From Eleusine coracana subsp. coracana (taxonomy: Eukaryota; Streptophyta; Magnoliopsida; Poales; Poaceae): a stretch of 64,000 bases of DNA. Positions 32,062 to 42,000 of the stretch are shown in pieces (position 1 is the stretch's first letter; the number at the start of each line of letters is the position of its first letter). Location of the stretch: contig CM064430.1 in the NCBI GenBank assembly GCA_032690845.1, positions 45,419,882 through 45,483,881 of the forward strand. Reading direction: 5' to 3'. The notes below the pieces were generated by a model. The model was not told the origin of the DNA. It made no database searches and was given only the letters and a program-made list of their open reading frames with translations. The position numbers and the translations under genes are program-made.

Positions 32062-33057
32062 ATGGTGCTTCCGTCCCGTCGCCCTTCCGCGGGCATGCGG
32101 AGCATCTTCCGCGAGCTCGAGCGTCGTCGGCCCAAGTCGCTGGCGCCCAAGCACCCGCCCGCCAAGAAGCCCTCCTCTGCTTTGCCGCCGCCGCGTGAAG
32201 CTGCTCACGACGAGATTCGCAAGCCACGCCCACGCCCAGTTCGCGAGGACCCGCCGTCCACGCGCCGATCATGCTCCGTCGATACCCGCGCGCCGCCGCC
32301 GCTACCGCCTCGGCCTCGGCCCCAGGATCCGCGTCGCGCTTCTCTCACCATGAGTCCTCTGCCGCCGCCGCTGCCGCCCTCCCAGTCTGTCAGTTCATCG
32401 ATCGGATCCGCATCAAGCTCCATCCATGGCGCCGAGGAGATTCTGAAGCCCGGTACTTCCGTTCGGGTTCGCACGCGGGCCACGATACTGCTGGCGAAGA
32501 AGTCCGTTGAGGTCTGGCTATGGCTGCCCGCGACGGTCGTGTCCGCCGCCACCGATGGAGAGTACGAGATCGTGTACAAGGGAAAGCTGCCGCGTAACGA
32601 CCCTTTCGCCACCGTCATCGTAGCCCAAGACCAAGTCGTGCCGGAGAAGCAACCGCCCCTGATGCCCTTGTCATCCTGCGCCGCCAGCTCGAGCGACTCC
32701 GCCGCCAAATCCCTAGCAGCCGCAGCAGAGGCGTCCAAGAATTCGAGGCCGACGACGGCGGGCAAGTCAATGCGCCTCATCAATAAGCTCGCCACAGAGA
32801 TGAAGCCGCCGCCGCCTCGCGCCGCCAGCTTCTGCACCTCCGCCAACGCCACATCGGCAGCCGCGCCCAAATCTTCGAAGCCGCAGTCGGCGCCGAGGAC
32901 GACGCCATCAGGGAAGAATTCATCGATGCTGCCCCCGCCAAGTCCTACTACAGCAGGCAAGTCCATGCGCCTCATCAACAAGCTCGCGTCAGAGATGCAG
33001 CCACCGCCGCCGCCATGGCATGCCGCCAGCTCCTGTACCGCCGCCAACGCCACATAG
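32062..33057 (+). CDS. Tudor/Agenet-like protein with TTAGKS repeats (ends at premature TAG)
   Basis: This frame of 331 residues starts at a good-context ATG (gcgccATGG). Residues ~1-120 are basic and proline-rich. Residues ~125-195 (LKPGTSVRVRTRA, then VEVWLWLPATVV, GEYEIVYKGKLP and TVIVAQDQVVPE) resemble plant Agenet/Tudor-like chromatin-reader folds; this is a pattern-based guess. The C-terminal part repeats PTTAGKSMRLINKLA(T/S)EM followed by PPPP and ANAT. The frame stops at TAG 33,055-33,057 exactly where the earlier repeat has TCG (ANATS against ANAT-stop), then continues open to 33,360. So this is either a recent nonsense allele or a shortened functional protein. Confidence 0.65.
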   Translation: MVLPSRRPSAGMRSIFRELERRRPKSLAPKHPPAKKPSSALPPPREAAHDEIRKPRPRPVREDPPSTRRSCSVDTRAPPPLPPRPRPQDPRRASLTMSPLPPPLPPSQSVSSSIGSASSSIHGAEEILKPGTSVRVRTRATILLAKKSVEVWLWLPATVVSAATDGEYEIVYKGKLPRNDPFATVIVAQDQVVPEKQPPLMPLSSCAASSSDSAAKSLAAAAEASKNSRPTTAGKSMRLINKLATEMKPPPPRAASFCTSANATSAAAPKSSKPQSAPRTTPSGKNSSMLPPPSPTTAGKSMRLINKLASEMQPPPPPWHAASSCTAANAT

Positions 33058-33360
33058 GCAGCCGCGCCCAAGGCTTCGAAGCCGCAATCGGAGATGAAGA
33101 CCATGCCAAGACCAACCACAGCGGGCAAGTCCCTGCGTCTCAGCAGCAACCTTTCGCTGAAGACGCAGTCCGCGCCGAGGAAGACCGCAGCAGAAAAGTC
33201 CTCGCGCCTCATACGCGTCCGTGCAGAGGAGATGAAGAAGCCAGCACCTCGGCCAACCACGGCGGGGAAGAGCATTAGCGTCATCCGCAGCGTCCTGTCA
33301 GAGAAAGATCGTCAGGTCCTGGATGCCGTCCTTGCTGCTCAGCAACATCCTCTCAACTGA
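33058..33360 (+). pseudogene. Same-frame continuation after the TAG of the 32,062 gene
   Basis: About 100 codons in the same frame as 32,062-33,057 continue the repeat pattern (PTTAGKSLRLSSNLS, AAEKSSRLIRVRAEEM, PTTAGKSISVIRSVLSEKD) and end at a natural stop. The conserved pattern shows the TAG is a secondary lesion. Full original length would be about 432 residues. Confidence 0.7.
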
Positions 33361-35340
33361 CAACTTCTTTGAACATCAGCCCTGCGACCACCACTGTGTG
33401 ATGCATGACTTCGTAGTTCATGATTAGTCGTTTGTTGTTAGATTAAGTCATGGACTGAATGTCTCAGCTCTTCGGGGAACTCCTGTAATTGGCACGATGG
33501 ATGTAACTGACAAACTGCTAATCTTGTCTTGTTTAGTGATTCTTTCCATTTTCTAAACCTTATATCAGTCAAAGCTTTGTTGAAGTTATTCACATGCTCC
33601 TTTTTGCTTTGCATATTCAGAAACTTAAATTATCGATAATATGTTCTCTGCTCCTGATCTCCGAATCAAATAACTCGACTGTAAAAGATAACATCCTCTG
33701 AATTGACTGGTTGCAGAACCAATTCTTCACTGCAAGATTGATCATTTTGCTCGTTCATCTGTCGATTAAGATTCATTAGAGACTGTCCTCCTTTCGTGGA
33801 GGAAGCAGTGTGTTGTCTCGGGAGGCTTCTGTTTCTGTTTTTTTTAATAGAGGCTTCTGCTTCTGTTACACCGGAGAGTACTGTCTGAACATGGATACCT
33901 GTTGGTCATGTAGCAAGTAGCAGCAAAGCTTCGGTAACTCTGAAGCTTTCGTGATTCTTTCGAATTTTTGTAACTGAGAAACTGTTGATAACTCTGAACA
34001 TGACCAACAGGTCATGTAACTGACAAACTGTCAGAAACTCTGAACATGAATTGTCTGTTGGTCATGTAACTGACAATCTGTTAATCTTTCCGTTTGGTGA
34101 TTCTTTCGAATTTCTAATCCTTGGATCAGTAAAATCTCTATTTGAGTTATTCATATATTTCTCGCATAATCTGATAATTTGCTCATGTAATTTATCAATA
34201 ACATGTTCTCTGATGGCACCTGATCTCTGAACCAATAAACTCGATTCTAAAATATAACGTTCTTCTGAATAAACTGGTTGCAGAACTAACTCTTCACTGC
34301 GAGACTGATTTCGTTCATGCATCTCTTGGCTACGCTGCATTAGACTGTCCACTGGCAAAGATAATTCAGTTCGATTCTATAATGCGGTTGCATGGCTGAA
34401 GCATGTTCAAAGCATTAAATTCAGTAACTCTGAAGATTTTACAATGCACTTTCCTGTTTACAGTCTGAATTTCCAAGACCACAACAAAACTCCCCAATTT
34501 CCAATTTCTCACTACGAAGCCAGTACACGGATTCCGTATGAGCTCATCGTTTTTTTTTTTTGGATATGATTCCAAATGTTCTTCATATTTGAATACTTGT
34601 ATGCTACTGTCCTTGCCTATTCCTGGTGGGTGTACCATCCCAGAGTCAGATTTCAGAATAACAGAAGCATAGCTCAGAGAGTATTTCTGAACATAAAGTA
34701 CATGTTGGTCTTAGGTGGCAGCAAAGCTTCAGCCGGCATCTTTGTTTAGGACTAAATGATCATACTCAATCATAAGCAAAACAAGCATGTATTACCACTG
34801 ACATGTTTCTAGGGCTATCTGAACATGGGATTGAGCTGAATATGCCGGTTCCTCGTAGGAAGAGGTTGAAGGGTTGCATGTGAAGGGCTTTACCTGCTAG
34901 TAGTAGAGTATTTATGGCAGTTATTTCAAAATGTGTCGCAGGTAAATAATTATATAAAAAAAATGTTCACTGAAAATTTGTTGGTTTAGTCTTCAGAGAC
35001 TAGAACCCAAGCCTGAAAGTTGTCTTGCATATTCTTTTGGCAACAAAAAACATTGCTCCTATGGAAAAGGAAAAAAAACACAAGAATGATTGATTCTTTG
35101 CACAAATATTACACTGCATCTCTACTTAATCTGCTTGCATAATCCAAAATTCATCAAAATGTATGTGAGAAGACTGAGACACTGACTAATACATTAACAT
35201 GTTGATGCAGAAATGAACTTGTCTGAAAGTTTACAGTACTCAAAGATTAGAGTACTATGAAATATCCCTACTCTCTTGGCATATAAGCTATCTTGCGCAT
35301 ATGTAATCACAGTGATGAATGGGGAAAAAAATAACGAAAA
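33361..35340. other. 3' flank of unit 2, no gene
   Basis: Non-coding sequence with several internally repeated phrases shared with 30,190-31,420. No gene is seen. Confidence 0.6.
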
Positions 35341-36282
35341 CACAGTTTTTGTGAACTTGGCTCACCAAAGGTGTGCAGCTAGAGCCACCATATCCGCTCA
35401 AGAAATGCAGGCATAGATGAATAAAGGAACTATCACACCGTGATGATTACCATTGGATTAACTTTAGCACAGGAACTGTGAGATTCAGAAGGTGTTTCGT
35501 TACAGTACTAATTAGTAATATGCCTATAGTACTAGTAAATCATGTCCAAATACAGCAACAGAAATTCATCAGTACAGAAAAAGCTGACCGTTGAGATTCA
35601 GTAAGGAACTAGCAGACCTGCAACACATTTAAACAAAGAAGAATTGATTGACAGAGTACACCAATTTAGAAACTGAACATCCAGGTTGTTATTGTAGTAC
35701 ACCAATTTAGGAACTGAACATCCAAGTTGTAATTGCAACTCGTCTCATTGTTGTTGTTGACTTGGAGAGAGACATTCAGTTTTTAACCCACCTCATTCGG
35801 ACATTTTTGTGAACACCTATAGGGTATCCATCAGCAATGCCGGGGCAAGCCAACGAACACCTTCGATCGGATTCATCGACTTGGCAATCATGCCAACTGG
35901 AGCACCCGGACCGGCCCGCGAATTTTACGGGATAGATCGAACTTACGAAAAAGGAAAGCCACCGTTGAACTGGCTCGATGGCTTAATTGCGACGCGTTTT
36001 GCTTGCTGTTCGCGCGGAATTTCCAAAAACAAGTCCACCTCTTCGTCCCCGGCGTCCCCGCTCCATCTCTGCTGGATAAAAAGGCAGGGAACCGCCACCC
36101 AAACCCAAACCCTAGTAGCGCCTTGCCTCCCCCGCTCGGCTCCCACGAAATTCCGCTCTGCTCTCCGCTCCATCCTCCTCCGCCAGCGCCGCCGCCATCG
36201 ATCGAATCGCGCCCTAGCACCAGCAGCCAGCAGGGCGTTGATTGGATCCGCGCGGCAGAGATCTCCGTCCCTATCACCGGAG
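35341..36282 (+). promoter_or_regulatory. Promoter and leader of the second NAC gene
   Basis: A TATA-like element (ctggataaaaaggc, 36,072-36,085) lies about 200 bp before the ATG. The open frame extends upstream to 35,809 but passes through this element and shows no NAC similarity there, so it is treated as leader or promoter. Two nearly identical 'acaccaatttag-aactgaacatcca' phrases lie near 35,660 and 35,700. Confidence 0.55.
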
Positions 36283-37488
36283 ATGGCCGTTCATGGAGCA
36301 GACGACGACGACTCCTTCTTGCCCAGCAACGACCGCCTCGTGGACCGCTACCTCCGCGCGAAGATCGACGGCAAGTTCAGCGGCCTCGCCAAAGCCGCCT
36401 ACTTCGTCGACGCCGACGTCTGCTCCGCCCGTCCGGAGGAGCTGGTCCGCAATCATGGCATGCCCGCGTGCGTGCAAAGCAGAGACGCCGCCGATTGCAA
36501 GCAGTTCTACTTCTTCAGCCCGGCGCGCTTCGTCGGAACCACCTCGCTGAAGAAGAGGTCGAGGACCATCGATGGCACTGGCGAGATGGAGTCATGGCAC
36601 GCCGAGGGCCGCCCGAAGCCGGTGGAAGGGAGCGCCTCCGGCGGCTTCGTGACCAAGTTCTCCTATCATGTGAGGATCGGGCCAAAGATCACTGAGAAGC
36701 CCGGATGGATCATGGCCGAGTACAGCTTCAAGGACACCGGCCCTGGAGACACGGTCCTCTGCAAGGTTTACAGGTCGCCCCGAGGACCTGGCCGCTCCAA
36801 ATCGTCATCTTCATCGAGCTCGACCAAGTCTGGATGCAAGAGGAAGGCGGCGGACGACCACGAGGAAGCAACATCCTGCACGCGGCCGCGCCAGATCAGC
36901 CAAGAAGTTGGTGATGCTAATGCCATGCTGTTCGCCGGAAATCTCGAGCGCGATTTGCAGTCAGTTGAGCACCACGCGGCGGTGCCGGAGTTCACAGAGC
37001 CGCAGATCGTGCCGGCAAACGTTGACGGCATCATGGCGCTTGGGGATTTGCAGAACTGGCTGATGACAGACGTGGAGGGCAACGGGACGACAGTTCAAGT
37101 CCCCAACGGCGAGGACCTTGATGCTTTCTACATGGGCGTTCTGTTCGGCAACAATGAGGAGATGCAGAACGCGGAGGAAATCCAGCCAGAGCCGCAGATC
37201 TTGCCAGCAAGCTTTGATGACATCACGCCTGTGGAGGTGCAGGACTGGATGATCACAGAGATGGTGGAGGGCGAGGACTTTGAAGCATTCTACAACAGGT
37301 TTTGGGCTGGTTCTTTCGGGGATATCAAGCAGCAGGACGCCGGCGTTCCAACGGTGCACGCTCCACTCACAGACGCCGGCATGATCCCAGTCCTCGCCAC
37401 CGGTGTCACTGTTGATGAGCTGCTCCTTGACAGTCCCTCAAAGTCCTGCCTGCATCCTGGTGGCAGTCTTAGCGCTGTCTGCACATGA
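36283..37488 (+). CDS. NAC-domain transcription factor (second copy)
   Basis: This 401-residue protein is a paralogue of the one at 21,571. The NAC domain is at about 10-175: PSNDRLVDRYLRAKI, DVCSARPEELVRNHGM, KQFYFFSP, SWHAEGRPKPVEG, FSYHVRIGPKITEKPGWI, VLCKVYRSPRGPG. A Ser run and a basic patch (KRKAADD) follow. The acidic C-terminal region holds two similar blocks (DLQNWLMTDVEG with GEDLDAFYMGVLFG, and EVQDWMITEMVEG with GEDFEAFYNRFWAG), where the first NAC copy has one. It ends with LATGVTVDELLLDSPS. No introns are visible. The ATG at 36,283 aligns with the start of the first copy. The two-block tail suggests an internal duplication in one lineage or a loss in the other. Confidence 0.87.
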   Translation: MAVHGADDDDSFLPSNDRLVDRYLRAKIDGKFSGLAKAAYFVDADVCSARPEELVRNHGMPACVQSRDAADCKQFYFFSPARFVGTTSLKKRSRTIDGTGEMESWHAEGRPKPVEGSASGGFVTKFSYHVRIGPKITEKPGWIMAEYSFKDTGPGDTVLCKVYRSPRGPGRSKSSSSSSSTKSGCKRKAADDHEEATSCTRPRQISQEVGDANAMLFAGNLERDLQSVEHHAAVPEFTEPQIVPANVDGIMALGDLQNWLMTDVEGNGTTVQVPNGEDLDAFYMGVLFGNNEEMQNAEEIQPEPQILPASFDDITPVEVQDWMITEMVEGEDFEAFYNRFWAGSFGDIKQQDAGVPTVHAPLTDAGMIPVLATGVTVDELLLDSPSKSCLHPGGSLSAVCT

Positions 37489-39091
37489 TCCTGACTGACG
37501 ACATTGACATGGAAGAGCTTCTGCACTACGCTGCTCTATGATGTTGATGTATAGCTACACGATCCCTGTAACAATGCCTACATAGATTGTGTAAATCCAG
37601 GGCCAGTTCTTGGCACGCCTGGTCTTGGGGCTTCATGCCCTACTGTTCATGATTAGTCAGTTTTTAGTTTGATTATGTCATGAACTGACGGTCTCTGCTC
37701 CATCCCCAGCGAGACCTTATGTAATTATCTAATTGGTAATGAAAGAAAACTACAACGCCAAGATGATCAATCTATGTGATGCAGCAACAATTGGCTTGAT
37801 TGATTTGTTTTTTCATTTATTTTCTTGGTTGTGATTCATTAGACTGATCCTCTTACTTTGATTAGTTCATCCCCTGCTATGACTGTTAATTCTCGGGAAC
37901 TAGGTGCAGACAATGTAGCTTGTAACTGGTATTGGTAACTTTGTCTTGGGTATTAGGTGCAGACAATGCATCATTGTTTGCCGTACTCGATCATAAATTT
38001 TAAGGAATTGTTTGCCCAGAATTCTTCATCGTCAGATCAGTATTACCTCTCAGGAATCCGTTCGATTGATCATATGCCTGCCTGCCTGCGGTTCATGCTC
38101 ACCAATCCTGCTCGTTGAGTTGTTCATCTGCTGCGGAGATAAAGATACAAGTTGGCAAGGCGTCCATTCTTTAGTTTGTTCTGACAACAGAGAACACTAT
38201 ACTGTCAAACGACCTGGTCAGATACTCCCCAGTGCCACGGAGCAAAAACAGCTTGTCAGAGAAAAGCCCTGTCTTTGCATGTTCGTAAAATTCCTCCTGA
38301 TCTTTTATGTGACGAAATGACCCTATTTGTGCAGCACCTCATCATTTTCTCTGTTATTCCAGGACGCATGCTAAATTTTGGAACATACATAGCATAACAG
38401 GCGGCTTCCCCAAGTCAGCAACGGATCTACATTGTCTGAATCACGGAGCTCCTCATGGCATCTGCTCCCTATGATCCAAAGCTGGAGACTTGGATTTAAT
38501 GCAGAGCGTTGCTTATCCCCAAGTCATAGTACATTCATGTCTACGAAACTGTTAGCTCGATCTGATAAATTCTTCAGAATCTCATTGCTCGTAACTGATC
38601 TTCATGGAATCCTATGGTTCAAATACTGAATACATCTTGTTTTTGTAAAGCTTGGCTCGGCCGATGGCTGGTGTTACGCTACATCTTTGCTTGCCTGCAC
38701 CTTTCTGCCGTCTTGTGCCACACGCCGGCGCTTCATATCGTCAGCAAAAACAGAAGAAATGCATCATAAAATGACCTCTTGATAACTGGGCTTATTAGAA
38801 TTTACAAATTTATTTGCACTTGCATCTACATAAAACAAGACCTACATTACTGCATGCACATGCCTTTTATCGCCCAACTAAAACAACCAAATACACACCA
38901 CAGTAGGAGGCTAGGAGGCACGGCACGGCGCAATAATACACTGCCATGCTGACCGAAAGTATCGGAAATGGTTCCTAAAAATGTACAGAACCAGGAAAGC
39001 TACGGTAGCTCCTTCCAAATAATGTAGAAGAATTAGAAGAACTAGCAGCTCCTAGAAGCCGCTTCAGATCCTGCATGCGTGCTGGTCTAAT
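37489..39091. other. Intergenic: 3' flank of NAC 2, then 3' end of CAMTA
   Basis: The first part (37,490-37,900) shares landmarks with the 3' flanks at 30,190 and 33,410, including 'catgattagtcagttt', 'gtcatgaactgacggtctct' and the later 'gattcattagact'. The part after about 38,780 is the likely 3' untranslated region of CAMTA on the minus strand. No gene is seen between. Confidence 0.6.
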
Positions 39092-42000
39092 CTAGTTTCC
39101 ACTGAACTCCACCTGCAAAATACAATGGCAAGTACAGAGGTAAGAAATAAGAATGAATGGTGGTGTTGGCAAAGAAAGTGACCGGTGATGTTTGTTACAA
39201 GTGTAACTAACAAAACAGGCAATGCAATATCACAGTGTTTCATTGTCAATAGTGCATTTCTGTTGGAATACATGTAACGTAGCTTGCAGATCTAACTGTT
39301 TCTGCTAATCTGCAACAGATTTACTATGTTTAGAACATTTGCATTATTATTGGAATCGCATAAACCCAATATATATAAGAGGCACTGTTGGAAACTTGCA
39401 AGCATTTGGTTCTATCAAACTAACTTCATACTGAGGCAGGACCAAGCCGATTCGCTAGTCAATAATAAGAGCATTTGAAAGATAAAATCTGTACCTTGGC
39501 CTCCTCATGAGCAACTTTCATCCTCCGGTACTCCTGTTGTGCCCGATAGGAACGGAACAGAGCTTGGACACGTACCACTGATCTATTAAATCTGTCCTCA
39601 GCTTGTTGCCGGCCAATTTGGAAGTAGTCCTCTTCAGCAGTGCTTGCTGGTTCTGCATCAGTTGTCATTGCAACTGCCATTCCAGTTGCAATGCCACGCA
39701 AACCTTTTCTCTTTTTTCTCCATCGCAAAATTGCTTTCTCCACAACTCCAACAGACCATATTACTTTGCGGTACTGCCTTCTCTCTCGGTGACCTCGGTA
39801 TGCAGCCTGAGCAGATATTTGCATAGTTAAACTACAAAATGCATATAATACACACACAAGATAATAAAGGCGCAATAACAAAATGCATGTAATATGCACA
39901 CAAGTGTTAAAATGGCATCAACCTCATACGGGGTGGGGGTGGGGAGTAAGAAAAGGAAACATGTGACAAATCATGCAGAAGCTTACTTGTATTTTGATAA
40001 CTTGTCTTCGCATGTTCATAAAGTCTCTCCTTGTCTTCCATGTGCGGTAATGACTTTGTATACGCGCTGCAGCTCTCATCACTTTCTTTCTATTGTAGTT
40101 CCGAAATGCATGTTGAATCCTCATAGCAGCAACTATCGCAGCTGCTTCAGCCTCAGGATTGGCCAGTTGAATTTCTTTTGATCGAAGCTTAAGTGTTCGT
40201 TCCCTGAGTGCTGCTTGGATATTATTTGCAGCATCAGCAGCATTCCGGTAGGCTGCTAAAGATTCTCTTAAGCAAAGTTCTTGTTCACTAAGAGTTTCAA
40301 TTTCCTTGGGTTGTTTTATTGATTTTGTTCTGAATGGCGATCGCCCAGTATCCTTGGACAGTGACATGGCCTCGAAATGAGCAGTCAAACCCTTCTCAGC
40401 AAGATATGCAGCTAAGCCATCATAACCTCCTCTTGCTGCCAGATCAGCAGCAGTGTATCCACCAGGGGCTTCAGGAGTAGGATCTGTAACCAGGCTTGGA
40501 TTTGCTCCAGCAGACAAAAGAGCAGCAACCATTTTTTCCCTAGCGAAACAACAATTAAAATATATGTTACCACCAGATGAATATAAAAATATACACTGAA
40601 AGTGAAGGCCAACAAAAATTTGCCTGATGTCACCAATTGTCCATTCCTATAAAAGTACAGTCACCTCTAATGGCGAACAACAAGAGGTCATTATAGCTAA
40701 TGGAAAACATGATTTTCAAGATCTGGGTTCAAGACATCCCAGCATAGCAGGCTCTTCAAAACAAAGTTTGACCCCCCATTTTTACCAACTGGCATCAGTT
40801 TCTTGTTAGTTAGCTTCATTAAATTCTATATACATAAGCACATCCCAACACAAATGCAAGAAATTATTATTTCCACATTTTTCTATTTTCATGTAATCAG
40901 CAAGATGACTCACAACTGATTTGTCAGAATTCATACAGCACACTCATCAGTTTTCTCATCTTATATTATCTATATTAATCAGCGAAGAAAGGAGGAAAAA
41001 ATTCAGAAAATAGAGGATACCTCCCAAAGTATGCAGCCCAATGCAGAGCTGTCCAGCCAGAAGAATCACGAAAATCCAAGGAGAATCCAGACAAGGAAAA
41101 TAAGCGAATAGCCCAAGTATATCCTAAGAAAGAACAAAGATGAATAGGTCCCTGTCCTAGATCATCACGGCCAGTTGACTTATGGCCTTCAACTATTTTT
41201 TCAGCAAGCCACTCTTGCAATCTATTTCGCAACACTAATTCAAGCAAACCCTCAGTAGCAGCAACACAAGGCCCTTTAGAATCAGTAACAAATTTCATCA
41301 GATCCATCCATTCCTTCTCTGTCGATGCTGATAAGAGATTGGAAACTTTACTGCCTTCTACAAGAAACTTTGGTGCTAGCTTTTTCTTGTTTGCAGAGAA
41401 CAACAAACGAGCTAGTCTCATCTGCATTTGAAGTTTTGACTTGTTGGGCTCGTCATCAACAGAGCTTAACTCACTCTCCAATGATCTTCCAGGCACTGTA
41501 CGATAATCAAAACTCAAAACCTCACTGATAGGTGTTTTCCCATCCAAAGTCAAATAAAGATTCACCCGCCCAGGAGTATGTGGTGTAGCTACGAATCGGT
41601 AAACACCAGATTGAACAGTGTCTGCAGCAACACATTTGTCACCAATGACACAGTGGAGATTTGTGACAGTCACATTCCTGTACTGCTCATGGAAATGTCC
41701 AACCACCAGGACCTACAATCAAAATATTGCTGCCGTTAACAATTTGCAGTTCAAAAGAATGAAGATTGAAAAATCTAGAAGCTCAGATGAATCATGCATG
41801 TGAATTGTTTGATTATTCATTTAGTCAGTACTCCGTCCGTCCCATTTTAATTGGCATTTTGGAGTCTGGCACGAGATTAAGGAGAAATGTAAAAGGTAGG
41901 TGCACAAAAAATGAGGAAGAGAGAAAGAGGTATATTGGGAAGAGAGAAGGTGCATCGGGAAATGAGAATGCCAATTATTTTGGGAAAACTGAAGAGAGCT

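Larger units (their letters stand above)
31553..35100 (+). repeat. Tandem gene-cluster unit 2
   Basis: This is the partner of 28,171-31,552. It holds the TTAGKS-repeat gene and lacks the Mutator-type MITE. Its 3' part is longer because of internal repetition: the phrase around 'ctctgaacatgaccaacag' / 'gttggtcatgtaactgaca' recurs between 33,890 and 34,080. Confidence 0.7.

Noticed and set aside
32205..33284. 359-codon minus-strand frame
   Set aside because: Antisense of the Ala/Pro-rich plus-strand gene. It is longer than the plus frame only because of the TAG at 33,055; the plus strand has the repeated, conserved pattern and a better start context.
35809..36282. In-frame upstream extension of the second NAC gene
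   Set aside because: Passes through a TATA-like element, has no NAC similarity, and the paralogue aligns from 36,283.
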